From Chara braunii (lineage: Eukaryota; Streptophyta; Charophyceae; Charales; Characeae): DNA of 32,830 bases. This document shows positions 28,301 through 32,830 of this stretch, piece after piece. The stretch is from assembly GCA_003427395.1 (NCBI GenBank), contig BFEA01000064.1, positions 180,081 to 212,910 on the forward strand, given 5' to 3'. Under the pieces are notes generated by a model. That model worked only from the letters and a program-made list of their open reading frames with translations, had not been told where the DNA came from and searched no databases. How positions within the stretch are numbered: position 1 is the stretch's first letter; every line of letters starts with the position of its first letter. The position numbers were made by a program, and so were the translations under genes.

Positions 28301-29532
28301 ATCACATCTTGGTTTCTGCATACGGAGAGAGAGAGAGAGAGAGGACTACAAAGGTGCTGCAAGATGCCTTGCGATAGGGAGAGGCGCACCAGTGTGCAGA
28401 GTAGTACGCCAATTTATATGCATGGCACTGCAGACGAGGGGTGTCACAAGGGCCTCAGCAGTACATGGGCGAGGGAGGGTGTCGAGGGCATCACACGGCC
28501 ATTTCTTCACCTGGGCCAAGAGAGAAGGAATATCGAGTGGCACGGGGAGTGTTGCGGGGCACAAATTGTGAAGGGTGGCCTCCATGCAGAAAATTTCACA
28601 ATGCACACAACAAAACCCATATAGCCTCTCGCTCACAAAGGCGGCGATGAGCTCATCAAAGGACAGTTCCATGGCTGCAATTTTATGCCTGTTCTTAAAG
28701 CTTTCTGATCAAGCCAAGATTGCAACCATCACGACATACGACAAACATGCCACCTGGGATTGTGGCCCCATAAGATTACCTAGTTCTGTAGCCGAAGAAA
28801 AGCACAGGGACAACAGCAGCTGAGAATGTGACACAGTATATGGACCTCACCTCATTCTTTGTACGCCTTTGACGCTCACTTCCGGCAAGGTCAACAAAGC
28901 AAATGCGTGCAAAACTTTCCTGCAAGTCGTCCAACGCCAAAGTTGCCCCACGCACACTCGCTTGAGATGCTAACGGCATCACCCCCTTCAGTCCCCTGCC
29001 CTTCCCATCAACCGCTGGCTGCTGATGTTCACTGGGTGACTTCTCTGCACAGAGCTGGATACTGACAACACAGTGGCCTCGACTGCATTGCACGGGTCCA
29101 GAAAATACACCCACACGTAAAGGAAAACAACATTTATGAATATCAGCATTGCACCGAAACTCAGTTACTGTGAAAGAGAGACGAGGGAAGAGAACATCAA
29201 TGACATTCCATACTTTTCCACTTGAGAAGCGAGGCAGAAAATACAACCAGACACCAAGGACGACAACATTTATTAACACCAACACCACCCTGAAGGTCAA
29301 CTACTGTGAAGTTGTAAGCACGCAACAGAGATTGGAAGAGAACATGTCTGCAATTTTGTAGAACTGGTAAATGATGCTACTAACAGTGCTCTGTCTTATT
29401 CAAGCACGCCAGCTTTGGATGGTACTTCTATGCCTACCTTGATGACTTGTTGGCTCCTGTCTCTTCGACTTTCCTGTTGGCATAGCCCTTCTTTAGTGTT
29501 TCCATGGCCTCTTTGACACTGTCCACCCTCTC
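4438..29532 (-). CDS. Kinesin-6-like motor protein gene, spliced, 5' end not found
   Basis: Microtubule motor ATPase of the kinesin superfamily. Eleven exons join with matching phases: 29532-29438, 29082-28851, 24001-23936, 20072-20031, 18646-18596, 17377-17295, 16822-16678, 15824-13091, 7902-7682, 6391-6186, 5991-5902 and 4612-4438 (the last holds the stop). The visible motor half has switch I (NKSSSRGH), switch II (DLAGSE), the RLKESGAIN helix start, RRSK-LTQFLKNEL, and NISPEPRDFDETIQVMKYAS. The pattern of GQGR followed by VN-x-x-P and the FDET-x-QVMK-A helix fits kinesin-6 (MKLP1/MKLP2 type; midzone and cytokinesis motors in animals) better than other classes. This is a judgement from motifs. 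The tail has a coiled coil, an 89-residue repeat array, basic clusters and a KEN motif. The P-loop and start codon are missing from the model. Junction 13091 to 7902 crosses an assembly-damaged intron and is the least certain link. Identity as a kinesin is secure; family is likely; the last four exons belonging to it are probable. Confidence 0.8.
4659..4681. repeat. Poly(A) tract
   Basis: About 22 A in the last kinesin intron. Confidence 0.9.
5191..5857. mobile_element. hAT-type non-autonomous transposon (MITE-like)
   Basis: The element begins CAGGGCTG and ends CAGCCCTG, the terminal sequence style of hAT elements. It is flanked by catgccaa (5183-5190) and catgccac (5858-5865), an 8-bp target duplication with one mismatch. 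Subterminal GGTTGAACC/CCGGTT words cluster near both ends. Inside are a long CT run with one N, and an inverted pair caacgtttcaaa (5553-5564) / tttgaaacgttg (5621-5632). No transposase is present at 667 bp. It sits within a kinesin intron (5901-4613). Confidence 0.75.
5297..5386. repeat. (CT)n microsatellite with N at its edge
   Basis: About 45 TC units inside the hAT-like element. The N at 5296 marks an uncertain base or closed gap, so the true length is unknown. Confidence 0.95.
5902..5991 (-). CDS. Kinesin-like gene, penultimate exon
   Basis: The acceptor TTGTTACAG is followed by A, completing AGA from the upstream exon, then 29 residues and TG before donor GTGAGA. The sequence starts NYVDAKEADKYYSNE and contains a basic stretch, RKRSKISW, that could be a nuclear localisation signal. 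The first ~30 bases and the acceptor belong to a tandem repeat that extends upstream to 6130. Only this exon-proximal acceptor leaves the frame open. Confidence 0.62.
5961..6130. repeat. Four-copy tandem repeat that duplicates a 3' splice site
   Basis: Units of 43, 44 and 43 bases plus a final copy start at 5961, 6004, 6048 and 6091. Each carries, on the minus strand, TTGTTACAG followed by AAACTATGTAGATGCTAAGG or a near variant. The copy nearest the exon supplies its acceptor and first codons. Confidence 0.88.
6186..6391 (-). CDS. Kinesin-like gene, C-terminal exon with KEN motif
   Basis: A pyrimidine-rich tract ends in GACAACAG, then an open frame of 68 residues plus two bases to donor GTAATTG. 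The sequence starts RGSRLAATGACREHEDM, includes ANCLICQEADVAG and ends KTKEKENMPPHH. The KEN tripeptide followed by Pro two residues later resembles an APC/C degron. Incoming phase 0 matches the exon at 7902-7682; outgoing phase 2 matches 5991-5902. No known domain recognised. Confidence 0.66.
7353..7376. repeat. Poly(A) tract
   Basis: About 22 A directly after the second dispersed-repeat copy (gacctgtttcgtt), as expected for a retroposed 3' end. The remaining 300 bases to 7681 show nothing recognisable. Confidence 0.85.
7682..7902 (-). CDS. Kinesin-like gene, basic tail exon
   Basis: Acceptor TTGAATGTGAACAG, then CG (completing a codon begun by the G at 13091) and 73 codons to donor AAAG|GTACAAG. 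The sequence starts CARKEIRRGRAVAS and includes HREKGSLDTPGSAGRKK, TIKIQSPTKAALRRKSG and TPITGK. It is strongly basic, with SPTK and TPGS sites typical of proline-directed kinases. Another frame is open over the first two-thirds, but only this one reads through the whole exon and agrees in phase with both neighbours. Confidence 0.6.
8293..8433. repeat. Tandem duplication, 70-bp unit
   Basis: ggcgcaatcaatgctgttca through agtttgtttatgttg occurs twice in a row with few differences, inside the third dispersed-repeat copy. Confidence 0.85.
8519..8547. repeat. Poly(G) tract
   Basis: A G-rich run of about 29 bases. It follows the end of the third dispersed-repeat copy in the position where the second copy has poly(A). 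Confidence 0.9.
8845..9005 (+). pseudogene. LINE ORF2 3'-region remnant
   Basis: One frame gives RKARAYLQQNDPKKESDVPK followed by a stop. After a frameshift another gives NGGGLGIIDPKEDTRAIL. The K-x-x-GGLGI-x-D pattern is the conserved segment downstream of the reverse transcriptase in plant-type LINEs. The copy is broken by at least one stop and one frameshift. Confidence 0.5.
9188..9222. repeat. Poly(A) tract
   Basis: About 34 A, possibly the tail of the LINE remnant upstream on the plus strand. Confidence 0.9.
9223..9848. other. No gene recognised
   Basis: Short internal echoes (cctctccagattgaaagg-like words at about 9305 and 9523) suggest old repeat material. No splice-bounded coding stretch was found. 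Confidence 0.4.
9849..9876. repeat. (GA)n microsatellite
   Basis: A GA run that ends exactly at an adapter sequence. Confidence 0.9.
9877..9913. other. Nextera mate-pair junction adapter (assembly artefact)
   Basis: The 19-base Tn5 mosaic end, missing its first base, is followed head to head by AGATGTGTATAAGAGACAG. This is the circularisation junction of Nextera mate-pair libraries and not biological sequence. DNA to its left and right should not be assumed adjacent. Confidence 0.97.
9914..10008. repeat. 95-bp fragment identical to 1025-1119
   Basis: It starts tcctacgactgtccaaaatt right after the adapter and ends ccctttccc at an N. It matches the left arm of the inverted repeat base for base as far as I can see. 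Read as a mate-pair read fragment stitched into the contig. Confidence 0.9.
10010..10251. repeat. (GA)n and (GATA)n microsatellites
   Basis: A long GA run follows the N at 10009 and ends at 10087. A second mixed GATA/GA run covers about 10160-10251. Confidence 0.95.
10445..10640 (+). pseudogene. LINE reverse-transcriptase fragment (possible)
   Basis: The frame reads KSIQDNQPGDIILCLLDCKE, then LWRYLLHV-PLPYHPLNFLMWI and TLPTF. The order DN, hydrophobic-LD-x-KEA, LW-x-x-L, LP, WI-x-TL matches motifs of LINE reverse transcriptases (RSI-x-DN … LFLD-x-EKA … WI-x-x-LY). The catalytic YADD region is not seen. The match is by eye and the copy is eroded. Confidence 0.42.
10641..11740. other. No gene recognised
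   Basis: Mixed sequence with a (ggtt)n patch near 11200. No coding exon was supported on either strand. Confidence 0.4.
11741..11766. repeat. (GT)n microsatellite ending in N
   Basis: The N at 11766 separates this run from the duplicated block and looks like a collapsed join. Confidence 0.9.
11767..12834. repeat. 1.07-kb block duplicated at 22142-23209
   Basis: From the poly(A) and ctttgcacaaggccagattg to gttgtttatatg the sequence appears identical to 22142-23209 at a constant offset of 10375. Its edges here are an N and an adapter, so this copy is almost certainly an assembly artefact and the right-hand copy the genuine one. It holds no gene. Internally, a unit of about 235 bp is present twice in tandem (about 12107-12341 and 12342-12570). 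Confidence 0.92.
12835..12872. other. Nextera mate-pair junction adapter (assembly artefact)
   Basis: A full 38-base palindromic junction: CTGTCTCTTATACACATCT directly followed by its reverse complement. It marks a chimeric join between the duplicated block and the sequence to the right. Confidence 0.98.
12941..13012 (+). rRNA. Large-subunit rRNA-like fragment
   Basis: agaaacc-aacgaggattccctt, then gagcgaaccgggaatagccc and ctgaaaatc follow the order of the conserved 5' part of cytosolic LSU rRNA (the stretch that usually reads …ggattcccttagtaacggcgagcgaaccggga…). About 70 bases are alignable; the upstream 65 bases are not. It is a fragment, not a gene. Lying 70 bp from an adapter, it may be chimeric. 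Confidence 0.55.
13091..15824 (-). CDS. Kinesin-like gene, large tail exon (coiled coil and repeats)
   Basis: Acceptor TTTTTTATCACCAG, phase 0, then 911 codons plus one base to a candidate donor TCAG|GTTTGC. Residues 1-95 are charged (KALEKKVEARKVVKK, GKRRRS). Residues ~100-185 are a coiled coil in which a 21-residue, three-heptad unit (VTELESRLVVMEEERDRARS plus R) is tandemly repeated. A linker rich in Ser, Glu and Pro follows. From about 14719 to 13130 the chain is an array of an 89-residue unit: five full units and a partial sixth. If the donor is not used, the frame runs on 17 codons to TAA at 13038-13040. Use of the donor is favoured because the exon at 7902 continues in phase and reads as a basic tail. 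Confidence 0.85.
13130..14719 (-). repeat. 89-residue protein repeat array with higher-order structure
   Basis: Units share DSEGTPENAVELIHQVKNAS, EVAVEAVESGVQKEQSPEHT, REIVTNGLSFSEELAER and PGSDQPSAD in order. Units 2 and 5 both contain an extra 31-residue copy of the SPPASEVAVEAVESGVQKE segment, which suggests a three-unit block was duplicated. Low in aromatic residues and probably disordered. Confidence 0.88.
16020..16055 (+). repeat. tRNA-like A-box fragment
   Basis: gggcctagctcagttggtac has the exact form of a tRNA D-arm/A-box, but no T-arm follows at tRNA distance. It looks like the head of a tRNA-derived short element inside a kinesin intron, or chance. Confidence 0.35.
16179..16335. 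repeat. (AC)n microsatellite with internal N
   Basis: About 157 bases of AC repeat; the N at 16256 means true length is uncertain. Located in the intron between exons 16822-16678 and 15824-13091. Confidence 0.95.
16678..16822 (-). CDS. Kinesin-like gene, exon after the motor
   Basis: Acceptor TTGACGGCAG, one base completing AGG, then 48 codons to donor GCG|GTGAGT. The sequence starts SCIPEPLVNIFKLPLPKEQL and continues PMPCLGFPTKE and RIPKLTEKAAAQA. It links motor and coiled coil, in the position of the neck of kinesin-6. Both phases match their neighbours. Confidence 0.78.
17295..17377 (-). CDS. Kinesin-like gene, last motor exon
   Basis: Acceptor TTTCTCCTTGCAG, then 27 codons plus AG to donor GTGAGC. 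VVNISPEPRDFDETIQVMKY followed by ASMA is the last beta strand and alpha-6 helix of a kinesin motor. The VN-x-x-P-x-x-x-DFDET-x-x-VMK pattern is typical of kinesin-6. Confidence 0.87.
18231..18425. repeat. Two small tandem duplications
   Basis: A ~48-bp unit (ctggacac…atttgtcttga) occurs twice at about 18231-18325. A ~60-bp unit (ctcgctgccc…tcaattcttcct) occurs twice at about 18340-18420. Intronic. Confidence 0.6.
18596..18646 (-). CDS. Kinesin-like gene, motor exon
   Basis: Exactly 17 codons: LTQFLKNELQGQGRLVV, between acceptor GGGCAG and donor GTGAGT, phase 0 at both ends. It continues RRSK from the exon at 20072-20031 to give the kinesin S-K-L-T helix. The G-x-G-R that follows resembles kinesin-6. 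The acceptor lacks a strong pyrimidine tract; the start is set by homology and phase. Confidence 0.8.
18806..18938. repeat. Tandem repeat, ~33-bp unit, four copies
   Basis: Unit gtgaacagtagaaaaactat followed by gtgataacaggaa, with point differences between copies. Intronic. Confidence 0.85.
19125..19330. repeat. Purine-rich (GGGAGA) tract
   Basis: About 200 bases almost free of pyrimidines on the plus strand. Reading frames through it are low-complexity. Confidence 0.8.
20031..20072 (-). CDS. Kinesin-like gene, micro-exon
   Basis: 14 codons, ELSKNQRVNFRRSK, between acceptor TTTCTTTGCAG and donor GTAATG, phase 0 at both ends. It supplies the NQ-…-V-x-(F/Y)-R-x-SK segment that precedes LT in all kinesin motors. 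Confidence 0.82.
20440..21680. repeat. Pyrimidine-rich (CTCCTC) region with a recurring 17-bp word
   Basis: About 1.2 kb is dominated by CTC/TCC on the plus strand. A word tggcactgacactgaag occurs at about 20815, 21155 and 21505, with a variant (cgctgacgctgaag) near 21606. The later copies are preceded by (g)taaaggtgcacacatgtt-like sequence. The long plus-strand reading frame across it is low-complexity Ser/Pro/Leu and is not called a gene. Confidence 0.7.
21684..21768. repeat. Tandem repeat, ~39-bp unit, 2.3 copies
   Basis: aatcactctcttttcccctg followed by aagtaagttcggcg is repeated twice, then a partial third. Confidence 0.85.
21880..21966. repeat. (TTGA)n-type tetranucleotide repeat
   Basis: An imperfect attg/agtg tetranucleotide run of about 85 bases. 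Confidence 0.9.
22142..23209. repeat. 1.07-kb block also present at 11767-12834
   Basis: This copy is flanked by continuous sequence on both sides (poly(A) from 22130 and the tgtgctgtctgtg minisatellite from 23210), so it is the likelier genomic copy. No gene seen; it contains AT-rich patches and the two-copy ~235-bp tandem repeat. Confidence 0.92.
23210..23398. repeat. Minisatellite, 9-bp unit tgtgctgtc
   Basis: About 15 regular units after a degenerate start with one variant (tctatgctg). Reading frames across it simply repeat LSV, CCL or CAV. Confidence 0.95.
23936..24001 (-). CDS. Kinesin-like gene, motor exon (alpha-4 region)
   Basis: 22 codons between acceptor TTTTGTGTTTGACAG and donor GTGGGT, phase 0 at both ends. 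GERLKESGAINSS then LMSLRQCLE is the kinesin segment that directly follows DLAGSER…(E)G and opens the alpha-4 helix. RL-x-E-x-x-x-IN-x-SLM-x-LR-x-C is closest to kinesin-6. Confidence 0.88.
24265..24737 (+). CDS. Possible 3' end of an unknown spliced gene, nested in a kinesin intron
   Basis: Three plus-strand exons fit: 24265-24384 (acceptor ATTTTTCAG, donor GTAAGT), 24468-24594 (acceptor TCTTTACAG, donor GTAAGC) and 24661-24737 (acceptor TCTCTCTTGCAG, ending TAG). Phases 0 and 1 match across both short introns and no stop intervenes. The 108 residues include MECWMRNAGLPPLEVFFPMY, WMKNLGHMQPMVFSAAAMAE and HQHLLQAMATTLSHSRYG. I do not recognise the protein. Upstream exons were not found. It may be a real nested gene, a transcribed transposon or a chance arrangement. 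Confidence 0.4.
24738..26230. other. Intronic, no gene recognised
   Basis: Contains a degenerate cactgtagc-type repeat (about 24760-24850). A 154-codon minus-strand frame at 24738-25199 has no splice or family support. A B-box-like ggatttgaacccgggc lies near 25573 without a partner A-box. Confidence 0.4.
26234..26372. repeat. Imperfect 45-bp inverted repeat with nested hairpin
   Basis: Left arm about 26234-26280 (caattgcagtccgctgcatc … gtgagtgtac) pairs with right arm about 26328-26372 (cgcacactcacaaccagtgt … gactgcaatta) with a handful of mismatches. Inside, gagtgtac / gtacactc (26273-26297) forms a second perfect 8-bp stem with a 9-base loop. The size suits a small MITE or a long hairpin RNA. 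Confidence 0.7.
27180..27945. repeat. GC-rich inverted CGAACG/CGTTCG clusters flanking AT-rich DNA
   Basis: Clusters of cgttcggg and cccgaacg words lie at 27205-27290 and 27895-27945 with AT-rich sequence between. Within the AT-rich part a ~170-bp segment with ccatctttg(g/a)cg is present twice, diverged (about 27520 and 27725). This looks like subterminal repeats of a DNA transposon, but I could not fix ends or a target duplication. Confidence 0.4.
28346..28672 (-). CDS. Hypothetical 108-residue reading frame
   Basis: Starts in a good context (GCAGCCATGG) with MELSFDELIAAFVSERLYG and continues through VPLDIPSLLAQVKKWP to a stop. No family recognised. It lies in a kinesin intron on the same strand. 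Its first part could also be an exon (acceptor AATTGCAG, possible donor at TTT|GTGAGC), but it does not fit between the flanking motor exons. Probably not a gene. Confidence 0.22.
   Translation of the reverse strand: MELSFDELIAAFVSERLYGFCCVHCEIFCMEATLHNLCPATLPVPLDIPSLLAQVKKWPCDALDTLPRPCTAEALVTPLVCSAMHINWRTTLHTGAPLPIARHLAAPL
28851..29082 (-). CDS. Kinesin-like gene, motor exon with switch II
   Basis: Acceptor TTGCATTGCAG-type (TGCAATGCAG), one base completing a Ser codon, then 77 codons to donor GAG|GTGAGG. RGHCVVSIQL completes switch I (SSR-x-H) and the following strand. A ~45-residue charged/Gly insert follows, then ARICFVDLAGSERQRRTKNE with the invariant DLAGSE of switch II. The insert is longer than in conventional kinesins, as is common in kinesin-6. 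Confidence 0.88.
29108..29345. repeat. Diverged ~120-bp tandem duplication in an intron
   Basis: acaacatttat…aa(c)tactgtgaa…gagaacat occurs twice in the 355-bp intron between two motor exons (29437-29083). Confidence 0.55.
29438..29532 (-). CDS. Kinesin-like gene, motor exon with switch I
   Basis: Acceptor GATATGCAG, then 31 codons plus AG to donor GTAGGC. VDSVKEAMETLKKGYANRKV then EETGANKSS matches the kinesin helix alpha-3/switch I lead-in (E-A-x-x-L-x-x-G-x-x-NR-x-x-x-x-T-x-x-N-x-x-SS). Incoming phase 0. Confidence 0.87.
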
Positions 29533-29851
29533 CTGCATATCCGGTACAAATCATTGGCAGTATAAAGAAAAGAAAGGTGCTTATCAGCAACATAATTCCA
29601 AACCAGCAGCCGTGAACCGCTTCATGTTCCCACGCCGTGACTGTGTCACACATCCTTAGCAGATCTGATGACTTTCCTAAACGACTGCCAAGCCAAAAAA
29701 ACTCAAAACAAAGCAATGCAACTGAGTGCAGAAAATCAAACCAAAATAAAGAAATATAACGCTGTAAACACATCACTTTCGACAGTAAGTCATCGTCCTC
29801 GTGCTTTCAATCCACTGCTTGCTTCAAGATGAGATTCGCAGTGCTTTCCAC

Positions 29852-29899
29852 CTTCATAAACACCAGTTTCTTCACACAAAGGACTTTCAGAACTCCGCA
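29852..29899 (-). CDS. Candidate upstream motor exon (weak)
   Basis: Between acceptor GTGACTGCAG and donor AAG|GTGGAA an open phase-0 stretch reads CGVLKVLCVKKLVFMK. Its position and LKV…VFMK spacing could match the LR-x-x-ED-x-x-G-x-x-(F/Y)V strand pair before switch I, but the key Glu-Asp is absent. Offered only as a place to look. Confidence 0.25.
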
Positions 29900-30537
29900 C
29901 TGCAGTCACTCCATACAGCAAAACACTTTGAAGTTTGAACAACGAACAGATTAAAAAGTTGCCAGAACAGAAAAGCGCAAAACAAACACAGTTGTCAATA
30001 TTAGACAGATTACAAACCGGCGAAGTACAATGCTAAAAAAAACAGGAGCCTTTTCTCCTCGTTTTCATAGGAAAGGAGAAAAGCATCATTGCGGCACACA
30101 AGTGCAGTGTGCAGTGCGGTGTAGTACGCATTGCGCCATGAGCAGATCTAAGATGCACGCACACACTGTGCTCAAAACATGCATAGGTGAATTGCACTGT
30201 GCAAGGTGCTATATCACTGGTTCGCACACCTTTTGTTTTTTCTTTCATGTGTGTGTGCATGTGCGTTGTGCTGCTGGCTATACAGTGGAGGGCACAACGC
30301 ACCCTCGTGGGAGTTCACGAACTTCAACGAGGGCGTGGTGTGTCCCCAAAAGTATCCAAGCCAACATCCATGTCTGCTGCAGTCATGCTCAGGCTGGAGC
30401 TCTTCTTTCAATTTCCCAACTCCAACACTCCCTCATCATGACTGCATCAGACCCGATACAGAGACAATTCGTGCACATTGAAAAAGAAAAACAGCAAAAA
30501 AAAAAATAATAATAAATAGCACACTATAACAGCAGGA
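29900..30537. other. No gene recognised
   Basis: Plus-strand frames at 30030-30509 lack splice or family support. No kinesin P-loop was found here on the minus strand. Confidence 0.4.
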
Positions 30538-30586
30538 AAAAAAAAAAAAAAAAAAAAAAAANNNAAAAAAAAAAAAAAAAAAAAAA
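30538..30586. repeat. Poly(A) tract with NNN
   Basis: About 45 A with three N at 30562-30564, a collapsed or scaffolded join. Confidence 0.95.
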
Positions 30587-30959
30587 CAGCAGAGAAAAAG
30601 GATAACAAAGCTACCTATCCGACAAAACTATGCACGTCGGAGAAAACGAAAAAATGTAGCCCGTATACAGAGAGAACGAAGGGGAGTAGCCGTTAACTCT
30701 CTCCTTTTCTGTCAAATCTTTTACTCACAGCAGGACTTTTCTGGGTGTATCTAACGGCAATTATGGCAGGCATTGGATGTATCTGGCCAACATCACGTCC
30801 ATAGCTGAGTCAAAAAGGCCCTAGTGTCAGTGGGTCCTTAAAGTGAACGAGGGAGTTTCATGATGAGGGCCGTGCCCTTCCTTGGGGGACAGCTGTTTGC
30901 TCACTATGCTATTTTTTCTTCTCCCAATATTTTCCACCACACTAGCTACCTACATACCC

Positions 30960-31035
30960 CGCACTATGTACCCACATATTTAGCATGGTCAGCATAGTTC
31001 CACATCTAGCATGGTCAGCATAGTTCCACACCTAT
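30960..31035. repeat. Short tandem duplication
   Basis: tagcatggtcagcatagttc cacat/cacac occurs twice at about 30980-31033. The surrounding 30587-31080 holds nothing else recognisable. Confidence 0.7.
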
Positions 31036-31109
31036 GCACCCAATATACATCTCGCTAACTACCAACCTACCCCCTCAGGGTTGAGCCTAACCCCTAGGAT
31101 GAGATTGAA

Positions 31110-31290
31110 GGGACGAAGGAAAAGCCCCTACCAAGACCAACCAGGGGGGGCAAGCCGACTATCTCAGCGGGTGAACCCGAAGCGCACAGCAGGGGCCGTG
31201 GGGACTCGAACAGATGATGTGGGGAATCGAACCCACTTGCGTGTTCTACCAGCTGATCTAGGCCGCTGGCTCTGGGTCGTCTCCTTCCTA
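31110..31290 (-). repeat. tRNA-derived SINE-like element
   Basis: On the minus strand, gcggcctagatcagctggta (D-arm/A-box form) is followed after only 16 bases by gtgggttcgattcccac, a textbook T-arm with a 5-bp stem and TTCGATT loop. The anticodon arm is missing, so this is not a working tRNA. A second B-box-like ctgttcgagtccc follows. Together with the tail this fits a SINE head. Confidence 0.45.
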
Positions 31291-31529
31291 TTATTAGCAA
31301 AAATAAGTAAAAAGACTCTGACAGGAGTATCCGTTCACTATATAGGACCTGGCTCCATTACTCAACACACGATACGTATTTGGAGAGTCTTTCAGCTCAA
31401 TACATTCTTACTGAACAAATGCTATGATGTATCGGGAGCATTAACGAGCATTAACAAGCATTAACAGCTGCAGATACATGCAGAATTTTTGTGCAGCGGA
31501 GCCAAGCCCTAGAATCCATCTTCAACCAA

Positions 31530-31531
<2 letters not shown>

Positions 31532-31608
<77 letters not shown>
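31532..31608. repeat. (AC)n microsatellite
   Basis: About 38 uninterrupted AC units. Confidence 0.95.
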
Positions 31609-31609
<1 letters not shown>

Positions 31610-32680
31610 CATATCTTCTGGGGGCCATGCGGCCCAACGGGTTCGATTTTTAAGAGGGAGCGGGCGGGGAGTGCCATCTTATTCCGCTCCTCCCAAATTC
31701 TATTTTCCACCCCTATTTTATGGGGTACAGCGCTCCAAGTGCACGCACATGCATGTGCATGCGCTTTGCGGCATATGTGCACGCCAGCGCACATGTGATC
31801 TGCCGCAAGTATGGAGAAAAGTGTCAAGGTCAACACAGAGGCAGAGGCCGCAGCTAAAGAGAATCAAAGAAGAAGAAAGAAGTCAATCTCGACTCAGAAA
31901 ACTGTCCATGGCAGTCATTTTGAGTATCAACTGTCAATTTTCCGTCTGAAATTCTAAATGAAAGCAAGAAGGGCCAGTGCGGCTCCGCCCACATCACGAA
32001 AAGGGAGATTCAAAAGGGAGAAACAGTCGATGGAGAAAGGCATAATGGAAGCTGTGTGCAGCAGTCGAGGTTGAAGAGAATTAGGATTTGTGAAGTGGGT
32101 ATTATAGAGATCCATGCAAAAAAAAGAGAAACATGAGAGACGGAGAGAGGGGTGGTGGTCAAAGGAATTGGGATATGGAATGGGCACTGACCTAGTTGTT
32201 GAGATGCATTCCCGTGAGTGACAATGATAGAAAGGAACAGCACCAGAAAATTGAAGTAGAACAACATCGGAATAGTAGTGGCAGTTGGAGTAAGAGATGC
32301 AAATTTGCAAAAGGAATTACATGAGGAAAAAAGAAGGAAATCAGACCAATATGAGTGCAAAACTGACTGGACAGGAAGCAGTGTTTGCAATCAAGTTACT
32401 CGTACATGATTGCGAACAACAGTGAGACAACTATAAGGGCCGTGCATGAGAAAACAATACAGTAACCCATTGACATGCTGAACGTCAGAATCGGTTGCAA
32501 CGTCGCTAGACAGACAACTGCTGTAGAAATGGTTGATAGTGGTTGAAACAGTCTCCCTACATTGCTTCCATGACAATGTTTGTTGTTGTGCGTTGGTTTT
32601 GCGAAGATGATGTCCTGGTCACTTGTCACCTTGTAGCCTCTTTTTCCTGACCCAGATTGCGACAGAAAGCCATATGTGGT
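31609..32680. other. No gene recognised
   Basis: Mixed sequence without supported exons on either strand. The 5' part of the kinesin gene could be here or further right, but I could not identify it. Confidence 0.4.
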
Positions 32681-32830
32681 GCTATGTGTGGTCCTATGAG
32701 TCATGGCATGTGCGGTGCTATGCACTCTATGTGTGCTGCTATGTTTGATGCTATCTCTGCTGCTATGCTGCTAGCCCTGTGGCTAGCTGTGCTGCTATGT
32801 GTGCCACTATGTGTGCTGCTATGTGTGCTG
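32681..32830. repeat. Degenerate minisatellite, gctgctatgtgt-type unit
   Basis: Units of about 12-18 bases built from (tgtg)ctgctatg run off the right edge of the window. Confidence 0.85.

Noticed and set aside
32600-32690. Minus-strand YGFLSQSGSGKRGYK, reminiscent of a kinesin P-loop
   Set aside because: The spacing and the residue after GK are wrong for a kinesin (G-x-x-x-x-GK-T/S), and it overlaps minisatellite DNA.

Overview
This looks like nuclear DNA from a large, repeat-rich, intron-rich eukaryote. Microsatellites, palindromes, transposon debris and unit-repeats fill most of it, and the only well-supported gene has short exons separated by introns of 0.2 to 5 kb. There is no bacterial-type gene packing. 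A short LSU-rRNA-like stretch near 12.95 kb has a green-alga-like look, so an alga with a big genome (for example a charophyte) is a reasonable guess. It is only a guess, because that stretch lies next to a sequencing-adapter junction and may not belong here.

The main content is one gene on the minus strand, running from about 29.9 kb down to a stop codon at 4438-4440. I pieced it together from eleven phase-consistent exons plus one weaker candidate. Exons at 29532-29438, 29082-28851, 24001-23936, 20072-20031, 18646-18596 and 17377-17295 together encode the second half of a kinesin motor domain: switch I, switch II DLAGSE, the RLKE..AIN helix, the RRSK/LTQFLKNEL segment and the final strand and helix. 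The sequence pattern is most like kinesin-6 (MKLP/KIF20/KIF23 type). Then come a neck/linker exon (16822-16678), a 2.7-kb exon with a coiled coil and an 89-residue tandem repeat tail (15824-13091), and four small C-terminal exons (7902-7682, 6391-6186, 5991-5902, 4612-4438) carrying basic clusters, SPTK/TPKRS-type sites and a KEN motif. The 5' exons (start codon and P-loop) were not identified and may lie in or beyond the right end of the window.

The introns and flanks hold: a 1.3-kb inverted repeat and an array of six copies of a small element with one hammerhead-ribozyme-like core (1.0-3.3 kb); a spacerless 228-bp palindrome just past the gene's 3' end (4.0-4.2 kb); a 667-bp hAT-type non-autonomous element with an almost exact 8-bp target duplication (5191-5857); a tandem repeat that copies an exon's 3' splice site four times (5961-6130); LINE reverse-transcriptase fragments (8.8-9.0 and 10.4-10.6 kb); and a possible small plus-strand gene end inside an intron (24.27-24.74 kb).

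Assembly quality is a major caveat. Two Nextera mate-pair junction adapters are embedded at 9877-9913 and 12835-12872. Single or triple N characters sit inside simple repeats at five places. A 1.07-kb block at 11767-12834 is an apparent copy of 22142-23209 bounded by an N and an adapter. The interval from about 9.85 to 12.95 kb should therefore be treated as an unreliable fill within one kinesin intron.
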